From Spongisporangium articulatum (lineage in GTDB: Bacteria > Actinomycetota > Actinomycetes > Actinomycetales > Kineosporiaceae), in contig NZ_JBITLV010000007.1 of assembly GCF_044465595.1 (NCBI RefSeq), positions 1-64,000 on the forward strand: DNA of 64,000 nt, in the 5' to 3' direction. Positions 8,219 to 18,355 of this stretch are shown here, piece by piece; the first letter of the stretch is position 1, and each line of letters begins with the position of its first letter. The position numbers and the translations under genes are program-made. Under the pieces are notes generated by a model. The model did not search any database. It was given only the letters and a program-made list of their open reading frames with translations, and was not told the origin of the DNA.

Positions 8219-9207
8219 CCCTCGCGCTCATCGTCGTCGTGGTCGGGGTGGCCCTGTTCTTCGACTACACCAACGGTTTTCACGACGCCGCCAACTCCAT
8301 CGCCACGTCGGTCTCGACCCGGGCCCTGACCCCGCGGGCGGCGCTGCTGATGGCCGCCGTGTTCAACGTGATCGGCGCCCTGCTCGGGCACGGGGTGGCG
8401 GAGACGATCGGCAACGGCATCATCGGCCCGCCCCGCGGCGACCACGGCATGGTCATCGTGCTGGCCGGGTTGATCGGGGCGATCACCTGGAACCTGGTCA
8501 CCTGGTACCTCGGCCTGCCCTCGTCCTCCTCGCACGCCCTGATCGGCGGGCTGGCCGGCGCGGCGCTCGTCTCCTCCTCGACGGTGCACTGGGCGGTGAT
8601 CTTCGAGAAGGTCGTGATCCCGATGGTGCTGTCGCCGCTGGTCGGGTTCACCCTGGCGTTCGTCGCGATGGTCGCCGTGCTGTGGCTCTTCCGCCGGGCG
8701 AGTCCCGGCGCGGCCGCCCGGCGGTTCCGGGCGGCGCAGACCGTCTCGGCGGCCGCCATGTCCCTCGGCCACGGACTGCAGGACGCGCAGAAGACGATGG
8801 GCGTGATCACGCTGGCCCTCGTCGCGGGCGGGTACCACTCCGGGACGTCGGTCCCGCTGTGGGTGACGCTGTCGGCGGCCGCCGCGATCAGCCTCGGGAC
8901 GGCGTCCGGCGGCTGGCGGATCATGCGCACCCTGGGCCGCGGAGTGATCCAGCTCGACCCGCCGCGGGGGTTCGTGGCCGAGTCCGTGGCCGCGTCGGTG
9001 CTCTACACGACCGCCTTCGCCTTCCACGCGCCCATCTCGACCACCCACACGATCACCTCGGCGATCATGGGCGTGGGGGCGACGAAGCGGCGCTCCGCCG
9101 TGCGGTGGGGGGTGGCCGGCGACATCGCGACGGCCTGGGTGCTCACGCTGCCCGCCTCGGCCGCGGTGGCCGCGCTGGCCTACGCGGCGCTGTTCTGGCT
9201 CGCGTGA
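8215..9207 (+). CDS. pitA: Low-affinity inorganic phosphate transporter, PiT family
   Basis: This 330-residue membrane protein imports phosphate, probably with metal cation and driven by the proton gradient. The PiT duplicated signature is visible: D-Y-T-N-G-F-H-D-A-A-N-S-I-A-T near residue 15, and the second half repeat around SAAAMSLGHGLQDAQKTMGV. Around eight to ten hydrophobic segments are present. The C-terminal GATKRRSAVRWGVA motif is typical of actinobacterial Pit proteins. It is translationally coupled to the DUF47 gene and is followed by a convergent phosphoribosyltransferase gene. Confidence 0.93.
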   Translation: MTLALIVVVVGVALFFDYTNGFHDAANSIATSVSTRALTPRAALLMAAVFNVIGALLGHGVAETIGNGIIGPPRGDHGMVIVLAGLIGAITWNLVTWYLGLPSSSSHALIGGLAGAALVSSSTVHWAVIFEKVVIPMVLSPLVGFTLAFVAMVAVLWLFRRASPGAAARRFRAAQTVSAAAMSLGHGLQDAQKTMGVITLALVAGGYHSGTSVPLWVTLSAAAAISLGTASGGWRIMRTLGRGVIQLDPPRGFVAESVAASVLYTTAFAFHAPISTTHTITSAIMGVGATKRRSAVRWGVAGDIATAWVLTLPASAAVAALAYAALFWLA

Positions 9208-9225
9208 CTCAGTCGGCGGTGACCA

Positions 9226-9756
9226 TCAGTCGGCCGTGACCGGAGGCAGCGCCGACCACGGGAAGGTGATCCAGCGGTCGGTGCGCTTCCAGACGAAGTC
9301 GGGCTCGACGACCGAGGTGGGCTTCGCGTAGAGGACCGCGGAGCGGGCCTCAGCGCCGTAGGAGCGGACCAGGTCGAGCACCAGGGCGAGGGTCCGGCCG
9401 GAGTCGGCGACGTCGTCCACCACCAGAGCCTTCAGCCCGTTCAGGGCGCCCCCGTCGAGCACGGGCGGCAGCACGACCGGGTCGGGCAGGGTCTCGGCGA
9501 TGTCGGTGTAGAACTCGACGTTCAGCGTGCCGATCGCCTTCACGCCCAGTGCGTACGAGACCGCGCCGGCCGGCAGCAGGCCGCCGCGGGCCACGGCGAC
9601 CACGACGTCGGGCTCGAAGTCCGCGGCCACGACGCGGGCCAGCTCGCGACCCGCGTCACCGAAATCGGCCCAGGTCAGCACCTCCCGGACCTCCGGGACG
9701 TGGCTGCCTTCGGCGGAGACCTGGGGGCCGGGCGGGGAGACCTCGGGTGCGCTCAT
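9226..9756 (-). CDS. Phosphoribosyltransferase family protein
   Basis: The 176-residue protein shows the PRPP-binding signature LVVDDVADSGRT at residues 111-122 and the earlier V-A-V-A-R-G-G-L-L-P loop at 54-62, as in type I phosphoribosyltransferases. Members of this size in actinobacteria are annotated as xanthine/guanine or uncharacterised phosphoribosyltransferases; the nucleobase cannot be assigned. The ATG at 9756 lies 7 bases after TACGCT (minus strand), so a leaderless message is likely. It is divergent from the DUF2277 gene. Confidence 0.85.
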   Translation of the reverse strand: MSAPEVSPPGPQVSAEGSHVPEVREVLTWADFGDAGRELARVVAADFEPDVVVAVARGGLLPAGAVSYALGVKAIGTLNVEFYTDIAETLPDPVVLPPVLDGGALNGLKALVVDDVADSGRTLALVLDLVRSYGAEARSAVLYAKPTSVVEPDFVWKRTDRWITFPWSALPPVTAD

Positions 9757-9763
9757 GCGTTGA

Positions 9764-9769
9764 AGCGTA
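9764..9769 (-). promoter_or_regulatory. -10 box for the phosphoribosyltransferase gene
   Basis: On the minus strand TACGCT is followed by TCAACGC and then ATG at 9756, a spacing of 7 bases, suggesting a leaderless transcript. Confidence 0.5.
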
Positions 9770-9811
9770 GACGGGCCATGATTGACGCGTAGGCAACGAC
9801 TGGAGGAAGCC

Positions 9812-10084
9812 ATGTGCCGCAACATCCGGACCTTGCACAACTTCGAGCCGCCCGCCACGAACGACGAGGTCACGGCGGCGGCCCTGCAGTACGTGCGCAA
9901 GATCAGCGGCACGGCGAAACCCTCCGCGGCCAACCAGGCCGCGTTCGACGAGGCCGTCGCCGCCGTCGCCCACGCCACGGCGCACCTGCTCGACCACCTC
10001 ACCACGAGCGCCCCGCCCAAGAACCGTGAGGTCGAGCGCGAGCGGGCGATCGTCCGCAGTCGCGCCCGGTTCGGGACCGCATGA
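9812..10084 (+). CDS. DUF2277 domain-containing protein
   Basis: This 90-residue protein starts with M-C-R-N-I-R-T-L-H-N-F-E-P-P-A, the diagnostic opening of the DUF2277 family, a small conserved family of unknown function. The middle is helical and alanine-rich (FDEAVAAVAHATAHLLDHL), followed by a P-P-K-N-R-E-V-E-R-E tail typical of the family. A good GGAGGAAG ribosome site at 9802-9809 fixes the ATG at 9812. The stop overlaps the start of the antiporter gene by four bases. Confidence 0.85.
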   Translation: MCRNIRTLHNFEPPATNDEVTAAALQYVRKISGTAKPSAANQAAFDEAVAAVAHATAHLLDHLTTSAPPKNREVERERAIVRSRARFGTA

Positions 10085-11160
10085 GGCGCTGGACGACGCT
10101 CGCCCCCGTCCTCTCCGTCCTCCTGCTCGCCGGCACCTGGGGTCGTAAGGACCTGCCGGGGGTCGTGGTCGCGGTGGTCGCGGTCGTGCTGGCCGGGGCC
10201 GTGCTCGCCGCGGTGCACCACGCCGAGGTCGTCGCCCACCGCGTCGGCGAACCGTACGGCTCGCTGGTGCTGGCGGTGGCCGTCACGGTCATCGAGGTCG
10301 GGTTGATCGTGACCCTGATGGTGTCGGGCGGGGACGGCACCGAGACCCTCGCCCGGGACACGGTCTTCGCGGCGGTGATGATCACGTGCAACGGGATCGT
10401 CGGGCTGTCGCTGCTGATCGGCGCGTTCCGGCGGGGCACGGCCTCGTTCAACGCCGAGGGCACCGGCGGCGCGCTGGCCACCCTGACGGTGCTGGCCACC
10501 CTCAGCCTGGTGCTGCCCACGTTCACGACGGGGGCCAGTGGCTCCGAGTTCACCACCGCCCAGCTGGCTTTCGCGGCGGTGGCCTCGATCGTGCTCTACG
10601 GGCTGTTCGTGCTGACCCAGACCGTCCGGCACCGCGACTACTTCCTCCCGGTCGGCGACGAGGACGGGGACGGCGTCGAGGACGAGCACGCCGCCCCACC
10701 GTCGAACCGGGCCGCCCTGACCTCGCTCGGCCTCCTCATGGTGGCCCTGGTCGGGGTCGTCGGCCTGGCCAAGGTGGAGTCGCCGTCGATCGAGAAGGCC
10801 GTCGACGCGGCCGGTTTCCCGCAGGCCGTGGTCGGCGTCGTGATCGCGCTGCTGGTGTTGCTGCCGGAGACGATCGCCGCCGCGAACGCCGCCCGGCGCG
10901 ACCGGGTCCAGATCAGCCTGAACCTGGGCCTCGGGTCGGCGATGGCCAGCATCGGGCTGACCATCCCGGCGATCGCGGTGGCCTCGATCTGGCTGGACGG
11001 GCCGCTGGTGCTCGGCCTGGGCGCGACCCAGCTGGCGCTGCTGGTGCTGACCGTCGTCGTCTCGGCGCTGACGATCGTGCCCGGGCGCGCCACCCGGCTG
11101 CAGGGCGAGGTGCACCTGGTGCTGTTCGCGGCGTTCGTGTTCCTCGCTGTGAACCCCTAG
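10081..11160 (+). CDS. chaA: Calcium/proton antiporter, ChaA-type (CaCA superfamily)
   Basis: This 359-residue polytopic membrane protein exchanges Ca2+ (and possibly Na+ or K+) for protons. It shows the two CaCA alpha repeats: the first around VAVTVIEVGLIVTLMVSG with its helix-embedded glutamate, the second around LLPETIAAANAARRD followed by SLNLGLGSAMASIGLTIP. An acidic loop (GDEDGDGVEDEH) lies between the halves. About eleven hydrophobic segments are visible. The ATG overlaps the DUF2277 stop (ATGA), so the two are coupled. Confidence 0.88.
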   Translation: MRRWTTLAPVLSVLLLAGTWGRKDLPGVVVAVVAVVLAGAVLAAVHHAEVVAHRVGEPYGSLVLAVAVTVIEVGLIVTLMVSGGDGTETLARDTVFAAVMITCNGIVGLSLLIGAFRRGTASFNAEGTGGALATLTVLATLSLVLPTFTTGASGSEFTTAQLAFAAVASIVLYGLFVLTQTVRHRDYFLPVGDEDGDGVEDEHAAPPSNRAALTSLGLLMVALVGVVGLAKVESPSIEKAVDAAGFPQAVVGVVIALLVLLPETIAAANAARRDRVQISLNLGLGSAMASIGLTIPAIAVASIWLDGPLVLGLGATQLALLVLTVVVSALTIVPGRATRLQGEVHLVLFAAFVFLAVNP

Positions 11161-11180
11161 CCGCCCACACCGGTCGGTGG

Positions 11181-11642
11181 TCAGTCGTTCGGATCGGCCT
11201 CGCGGACCACCGCGGGTTCGTCGTGCTCGCCGGTGCGGGCCTGCGGCAGCGGGAGGACGTCGCCCGCCTGTTCCACGGGCTGCTCCCCGACCGCTTCGGC
11301 CGGCTGGGGGTCGGTGGCCCGTCGGCCGCCCACCCGGCCGTCGGTCCGCCGGTCGCGCTTGCGCCGCTCGGTCTGCCCCTTCAGCACGAAGGCCACGACG
11401 AGCGGCACGAGCAGGTCGGCCAGGGTCAGACCGTGGGCGGGGCTGAAGCTGATCAGCACCGTGCCCTCGAGGTGCGAGTTGGCGCGCAGCCAGAACAGCA
11501 GGCAGGCACCGAGCGCGACGAAGGCCAGGCGGGTCTTGGCCCGGGCCGCCCAGATCCCGCAGCCGAGCATGAGCGCGAGCACGACGACCTGCCCCGACGT
11601 CGGCACCAACGTCAGGGTGTGACCGATCTCCGCCGGGCTCAC
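11181..11642 (-). CDS. Small membrane protein of unknown function
   Basis: From the GTG at 11642 the product is 153 residues. Hydrophobic stretches include VVVLALMLGCGIWAA, LAFVALGACLLFWL and LADLLVPLVVAFVLKG, giving three or four membrane segments. These are followed by a highly charged, Arg- and Gln-rich tail without structure. No family was recognised. The ORF is open upstream of 11642, but that part runs through the inverted repeat at 11682-11747 and into rsgA and is unlikely to be coding. It lies downstream of rsgA on the same strand and faces chaA. Confidence 0.55.
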   Translation of the reverse strand: MSPAEIGHTLTLVPTSGQVVVLALMLGCGIWAARAKTRLAFVALGACLLFWLRANSHLEGTVLISFSPAHGLTLADLLVPLVVAFVLKGQTERRKRDRRTDGRVGGRRATDPQPAEAVGEQPVEQAGDVLPLPQARTGEHDEPAVVREADPND

Positions 11643-11681
11643 CCGAGGGGGATCGGCACCCGACGCCCCCAACCCAAGCGG

Positions 11682-11747
11682 TATGCCCCTCCAGTGGGGG
11701 TGATTCGACGTGAAATGAGCGCCGAACACCCCCACTGGAAGGGCATA
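11682..11747. repeat. 21-bp inverted repeat with 24-base loop (hairpin)
   Basis: The arms are 11682-11702 (starting TATGCCCCTCCAGTGGGG) and 11727-11747 (ending ACTGGAAGGGCATA). They pair perfectly except for one C/A mismatch. It lies immediately 3' of rsgA and before the start of the next minus-strand gene. It could serve as an rsgA terminator, or be a dispersed palindromic element, since there is no T-run. Confidence 0.7.
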
Positions 11748-11754
11748 GTGCAGG

Positions 11755-12786
11755 TCAGCGGCGGCCCCGGTTCTTGGCCCGGCTGCGTTCCCGGATCTCC
11801 TTGTAGGCACCCCGGTGGAGCGCCCGGACCGCCGCCCGGTCCTCGGAGGCGAGCCGGGCGTCCCGGCGCCGCTCCTGCCACCGGCTCTCGGCCTGGAGCT
11901 TCCGCCACGCGGCCAGCCGGTCCGGGTTGAGCGACCCGGCGGCCACCGCCCCCCTCACCGCGCACCCGGGTTCGGACTCGTGCGCACAGTCGGCGAACCG
12001 GCACCGTTCGGCCAGGGCGGCGACGTCGGCGAAGGCGCGGTCCAGGCTCCCGTCGTCCGCCTCACCGCCGGCCAGCCCGGCGCCGCGCAGGCCCGGGCCG
12101 TCGATCACCGCTCCCCCGGCCACCCGGCGCAACTCCCGGGTGACGGTGGTGTGCCGGCCCTTGCCGTCGCCGCGCACCTCCTGCACGGCCATCGTCTCGG
12201 CGTCCGCGAGCGCGTTGACGAGGCTGGACTTGCCGGCGCCCGACGGCCCGAGGAGGGCCACCACGCGGCCGCCCTCGAGCAGCCCGCGCACGTCGTCCAG
12301 CCCCGCCCCGGTGCGCGACGAGACCGGCAGCACCGTGCACGCCGTCCGGGCCGCGAGCGAGGCGGCCACCTCGTCGGCGTCCGGGTGCAGGTCGGCCTTG
12401 GTCAGCAGGACGACGGGTTCGGCGCCGCTGGCCCAGGCCAGGGTGAGCATCCGTTCGATCCGGCCGGCGTGCACTGAGCGTTTGGCGACCGGGTCGAACG
12501 CGGCCACCACGGCGACCACGTCGACGTTGGCGGCCAGGGCCTGTTGCTGCGAACTGCCGCCCGCGTCGGCCCGCTTCAGCAGCGAGCGCCGGGGCAGCAC
12601 CTCCTCGACGAACGGGGGCTCGTCGAGCGGCACGTCGAGGGTCAGCCGGACGACGTCCCCCGTGCAGGGCGGTTCGGGCAACCACGACGGCACCCGAGCC
12701 ACGAAGGGTTCACGACCGTCGGTTTCGACGAGCGTCGCGCCACGATCGACGCGTAGTACTAGGGCATACGGAAATGCTTGTGACAC
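11755..12786 (-). CDS. rsgA: Ribosome small-subunit GTPase RsgA
   Basis: This 343-residue circularly permuted GTPase assists late 30S maturation. The motifs occur in permuted order: G4 LLTKADL (127-133), G5 VSSRTGAG (155-162), G1 GPSGAGKSS (180-188), G2 around GRHTTV (210-215) and G3 I-D-G-P-G-L-R (228-234), where most homologues have D-T-P-G. The zinc knuckle is C262, C267, H269 and C275. The N-terminal OB-fold region is a little short. The GTG at 12786 has no clear ribosome site and lies only 9 bases after a hairpin that ends a possible 22-residue leader ORF. Confidence 0.9.
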   Translation of the reverse strand: MSQAFPYALVLRVDRGATLVETDGREPFVARVPSWLPEPPCTGDVVRLTLDVPLDEPPFVEEVLPRRSLLKRADAGGSSQQQALAANVDVVAVVAAFDPVAKRSVHAGRIERMLTLAWASGAEPVVLLTKADLHPDADEVAASLAARTACTVLPVSSRTGAGLDDVRGLLEGGRVVALLGPSGAGKSSLVNALADAETMAVQEVRGDGKGRHTTVTRELRRVAGGAVIDGPGLRGAGLAGGEADDGSLDRAFADVAALAERCRFADCAHESEPGCAVRGAVAAGSLNPDRLAAWRKLQAESRWQERRRDARLASEDRAAVRALHRGAYKEIRERSRAKNRGRR

Positions 12787-12795
12787 TTGAAGTCT

Positions 12796-12826
12796 CGTTT
12801 CGGTCAGGCCTCGCCTGACCGAGACG
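12796..12826 (-). terminator. Hairpin directly after a 22-residue ORF and before rsgA
   Basis: The arms 12796-12809 and 12813-12826 (GCCTGACCGAGACG) pair over 14 bases with one mismatch around a 3-base loop. On the minus strand it begins at the base after the small ORF's stop and ends 9 bases before the rsgA GTG. There is no T-run, so it may act as a weak terminator or attenuator. Confidence 0.5.
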
Positions 12827-12895
12827 TCAGGCGGGCGCGGGAGGAGCGACGGCGGAGGGCGCCTCGAGGCGCGCAGCGTCGACCGTGACGGTCAT
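12827..12895 (-). CDS. Candidate 22-residue small ORF upstream of rsgA
   Basis: An ATG at 12895 is preceded on the minus strand by an unusually strong AGGAGGAGGAG ribosome site about 8 bases upstream. It opens a 22-codon frame (MTVTVDAARLEAPSAV, then APPAPA) that ends directly at a stable hairpin. No family is recognised. The strong site and the hairpin abutting the stop are reminiscent of a leader peptide/attenuator or a very short independent message. The composition is typical of Ala/Pro-rich coding DNA in this genome but gives no functional clue. Confidence 0.4.
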   Translation of the reverse strand: MTVTVDAARLEAPSAVAPPAPA

Positions 12896-13008
12896 GCGCT
12901 CTTCTCCTCCTCCTGCCGCGAACGACCCGGCGGGTACGCCTGGGCCGTGCGGCGCTGCGACCCCCGCGCCCACGTGGCGCGAGAACCCTGATTCAGGTGA
13001 ACGACACG

Positions 13009-14151
13009 TTACGCCGGGCGCCGGTCCTCGGTCGAGCCGTTTTCCGGCGCTTCTGCGACGACGGCCGTGGGCACGGGCGGGACGAGCCCGGTGACGGCGG
13101 GCCCGGACAGCGGGACGTCGTCCGGCCAGCCCACCTCCTGCGCCGGGTCGCGCTGCGGGGTCATCGGAACGGTGCCCTCGAAGGCGCCGCCGGCCCGGCG
13201 CGCGGCCACCCGGTTCGCCGACGGGAACATCTCGTCGATCACGGCGTTCAGGGCGGCGCCGATCAGCACGGCGATGGCCAGGAAGTACAGCCAGATCAGC
13301 ACGACGATCGGCGCGGCCAGGGGCCCGTAAATGGAGGCCCCGTCCACCGAGGCGGCGATCGTCCAGCGCAGGACGTAGCTGGCCAGCACCCAGATCAGCA
13401 GGGCCAGGACCGCCCCCGGCAGGTCGTGCCGCCACGGCGACCGCACCGGGGTGGCGATGTGGAAGAGCGTGGTCAGGCCGGTGACCGCGACGATCGTGAC
13501 GACCGGCCAGTACAGGAGGTTGGACCCGCCCAGCTCGGCCAGCAGGTGCAGGTTGGCGGACTCCAGCAACCGGGCCAGCATGCCCGGCCCGACCAGGACC
13601 AGCGGGAACAGCACGACGCCGGCCAGCAGCGTGCCGACGTACAACGAGAACGACAGCACCCGGGTCCGGACGATCCCCCGGTGCCCGCCCAACCCGTACA
13701 TGATGGAGATCGTGTCGACGTAGACGTTCAGGGCGCGCGAACCCGACCACAGCGAGAGCACGAACCCCAGCGAGACGATGTCGGCGCGCCCGCCGTCCAG
13801 CACCTGGTCGAAGGTCGGCAGGATCACCGAGGCGACGCTGTCGGCGGTCAGGAAGGTCAGGGTCAGCTCGCGCAGCTGCTGGCGCAGGTCGGCGACCACG
13901 GACTGGCCCATCAGCTGCCCGATGAACCCGATCGACCCGACCAGCCCGAGCACGAGCGGGGGCAGCGAGAGCAGGGCGAAGAAGCCGGCCTCGGCGGCCA
14001 GACCGGTCACCCGGTAGCGCAGGCACGTGCGGGTGGTGCGGACGGTCAGCTTCCAGAGGAACCGGAGGAAACGGCGCAGCAGACCCCGATAGCTGGCCTC
14101 GGTCGCCCGGGCCTGGGCCAACCGGGCGCGCAGGCTCGCATCCGCCGCCAC
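13009..14151 (-). CDS. YihY/BrkB family membrane protein
   Basis: This 380-residue protein belongs to the YihY (BrkB, formerly called RNase BN) family of polytopic inner-membrane proteins of unclear function. It has about six hydrophobic segments between residues 35 and 285, including AEAGFFALLSLPPLVLGLVG and the family motif P-W-R-H-D-L-P-G. IYGPLAAPIVVLIWLYFLAIAVLIGAALN is the conserved last helix pair. The C-terminal 90 residues are polar and Pro/Val-rich and probably disordered. The ATG at 14151 is followed by an arginine/alanine-rich amphipathic start. Confidence 0.87.
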   Translation of the reverse strand: MAADASLRARLAQARATEASYRGLLRRFLRFLWKLTVRTTRTCLRYRVTGLAAEAGFFALLSLPPLVLGLVGSIGFIGQLMGQSVVADLRQQLRELTLTFLTADSVASVILPTFDQVLDGGRADIVSLGFVLSLWSGSRALNVYVDTISIMYGLGGHRGIVRTRVLSFSLYVGTLLAGVVLFPLVLVGPGMLARLLESANLHLLAELGGSNLLYWPVVTIVAVTGLTTLFHIATPVRSPWRHDLPGAVLALLIWVLASYVLRWTIAASVDGASIYGPLAAPIVVLIWLYFLAIAVLIGAALNAVIDEMFPSANRVAARRAGGAFEGTVPMTPQRDPAQEVGWPDDVPLSGPAVTGLVPPVPTAVVAEAPENGSTEDRRPA

Positions 14152-14264
14152 GTCACCACGGTATCCGCCGGACGGGCGAGCAGGGCCCGTGAGGGCCCTC
14201 CCGGGGCCGTCCCGGGGCGGTCACGAGGTGGCGTCGAGGGATACGCCTGGGCCGAACGGGTGAG

Positions 14265-14270
14265 TACCGT
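14265..14270 (+). promoter_or_regulatory. -10 box for aidB
   Basis: TACCGT is followed by GGGCCCC and then the GTG at 14278, a 7-base spacing suggesting leaderless translation. This is the reason for preferring 14278 over in-frame GTGs at 14260 and 14269. Confidence 0.5.
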
Positions 14271-14277
14271 GGGCCCC

Positions 14278-15945
14278 GTGCCGGAATCCGACGACGCGCT
14301 GAACCTGGTGGCCGCGCCCGTCGACCGTGACGTCTTCTCCGACGACGTGGCCCTGGTCGAGGCGGTGGAGCGGCACGAGGCGAAGGGCCACCTGGCCGAC
14401 CTGCGCGACCTGGGCCGGCTGGTCGGCGCGGCCCGCTCCGCGCAGTGGGCCGAGGCCGTCGACCGGCATCCGCCCACGCTGCGGGCCTACGACGCGTTCG
14501 GCCGCCGGATCGATGAGGTCGACTACCACCCGTCCTGGCACCGGTTGCTGCAGGCGGCCGTGCGGGCCGGGCTGACCGCGGGTCCCTGGGAGCTGGACGC
14601 GCCGGGGCGGGCGCACACGGCCCGGGCCGCCGGGGTGCTGGTCTGGTCGCAGCTGGAGACGGGCGCCCTGTCGACCCTGACCACCAGCTACGCCACCGTC
14701 CCCGCGCTGCGCAGCGACGACCAGCTGGAGACGATCTGGCTGCCGCGGCTCGCGTCCCGCTCGTACGAGGCCGGGCTGCGCCCGCCGGGCGACAAGCTCG
14801 GTTCGCTCGCGGGGGTGGCCGCCACCGAGCGCCAGGGCGGGGCCGACCTGAGCACCGGGACGACGACCGCCCGACTCGAGTCCTCGGCCGGCGGTCCGCT
14901 GGCCGGCGGCCCGAACTACCGGCTGACGGGGCAGAAGTGGTTCGTGTCCTCGCCGATGGCCGACGTCCAGGTCACGCTGGCCGAGGCCCCGGGCGGTCAG
15001 ACGTGCTTCCTGGTGCCGCGGGTGCTGGACGACGGGACCGTGAACCCGCTGCGGGTGATGCGGCTGAAGGACATGGTCGGCACCCGGTCGAACCCGCCGG
15101 CCGAGATCGAGCTGGACGGCACGTGGGCGGTGCGGCTCGGCGAGGAGGGGCGCGGGGTCCGGGCGCTGACCGGCATGTACTCGGCGGCCCGGCTGGACAA
15201 CGTACTGCGCTCGGCCGGGCAGATGCGGGCGGCGCTGACCCGGGCCGTCCACCACGCCCGCCACCGCGAGGTGTTGGGCTCCGCGCTGGTCGAGAAGCCG
15301 CTCATGCAGAACGTTCTCGCGGATCTGGCGATGGAGAGCGAGGCGGCCACGGTGCTGGCCATGCGGTTGGCCGCCGCCGTCGACGCCGGGGAGACGGAAC
15401 TGCTGCGCTCGTGCGTGCCGGTGGCCAAGTTCTGGGTCTGCAAGCGGGCGCCGGCCGTGGTGGCCGAGGCCGTCGAGTGCCTGGGCGGCAACGGGTACGT
15501 CGAGGAGCACGGCCTCGGGCGGTTGTACCGCGACGCCCTGGCCGGGTCGATGTGGGAGGGGCCCGGCAACGTCAGCGCGCTCGACGTGCTGAAGTCGATG
15601 GCCGTCCAGCCGCGGTCGATGGAGGTGCTGCTGGCCGAGATCGACCGGGCCCGCGGCGCGGACGAGCGGCTCGACCGGGCGATGGACGAGGTGGCGGGCT
15701 TCCTGCAGGCCGCGGCTCGCGAGGCCCGGCGCGACCCGGCCGCGGTCGAGGCGGGCGCCCGGTGGATGGTGCAGCGGCTGGCCGTCGTGCTGCAGGCGTC
15801 GCTGCTGGTCCGGTGCAGCCCGCCCTCGGTGGCGGCGACCTTCCTGACCACGCGGGTCGCGGCGGGCGTGGGCGCCGTGTTCGGGACGTTGCCGGTGGGC
15901 CGAACGGTCACCCGGACCATCGTGGAACGGGCCCTTCCCGAGTGA
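14278..15945 (+). CDS. aidB: AidB-like acyl-CoA dehydrogenase family protein
   Basis: This 555-residue flavoprotein resembles E. coli AidB of the adaptive response to alkylation damage, rather than the roughly 380-residue metabolic acyl-CoA dehydrogenases. Shared landmarks include N-terminal VFSDDVALVEAVERH, PPTLRAYDAFGRRIDEVDYHP, the FAD-site segment TERQGGADLSTGTT, LTGQKWFVSSP, TCFLVPR, RLKDMVGTRSNPPAE and GNGYVEEHGLGRLYRDA followed by S-M-W-E-G-P-G-N. AidB proteins bind DNA and FAD and are thought to protect promoters from alkylators. The gene stands alone between yihY and treX, with no ada or alkB homologue in the window. Confidence 0.88.
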   Translation: MPESDDALNLVAAPVDRDVFSDDVALVEAVERHEAKGHLADLRDLGRLVGAARSAQWAEAVDRHPPTLRAYDAFGRRIDEVDYHPSWHRLLQAAVRAGLTAGPWELDAPGRAHTARAAGVLVWSQLETGALSTLTTSYATVPALRSDDQLETIWLPRLASRSYEAGLRPPGDKLGSLAGVAATERQGGADLSTGTTTARLESSAGGPLAGGPNYRLTGQKWFVSSPMADVQVTLAEAPGGQTCFLVPRVLDDGTVNPLRVMRLKDMVGTRSNPPAEIELDGTWAVRLGEEGRGVRALTGMYSAARLDNVLRSAGQMRAALTRAVHHARHREVLGSALVEKPLMQNVLADLAMESEAATVLAMRLAAAVDAGETELLRSCVPVAKFWVCKRAPAVVAEAVECLGGNGYVEEHGLGRLYRDALAGSMWEGPGNVSALDVLKSMAVQPRSMEVLLAEIDRARGADERLDRAMDEVAGFLQAAAREARRDPAAVEAGARWMVQRLAVVLQASLLVRCSPPSVAATFLTTRVAAGVGAVFGTLPVGRTVTRTIVERALPE

Positions 15946-16021
15946 AAAGGGTGTAAATCGGTCCCGGTCGCCCGGCGCGTCGTGACCACATGCCGTGCCG
16001 ACGTCGGCGCGAGAGGCAAGA

Positions 16022-18354
<2,333 letters not shown>

Positions 18355-18355
<1 letters not shown>

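Noticed and set aside
9226..11115. Long minus-strand extension upstream of the phosphoribosyltransferase
   Set aside because: The extension is antisense to chaA and DUF2277, is Gln/His/Arg-rich and lacks motifs; the real start is the ATG at 9756 with a -10 box.
12827..14026. 399-codon minus-strand frame spanning the yihY gene
   Set aside because: Most of it is a frame-shifted shadow of the YihY-type protein; only its last 22 codons, behind a strong ribosome site, were kept as a small-ORF candidate.
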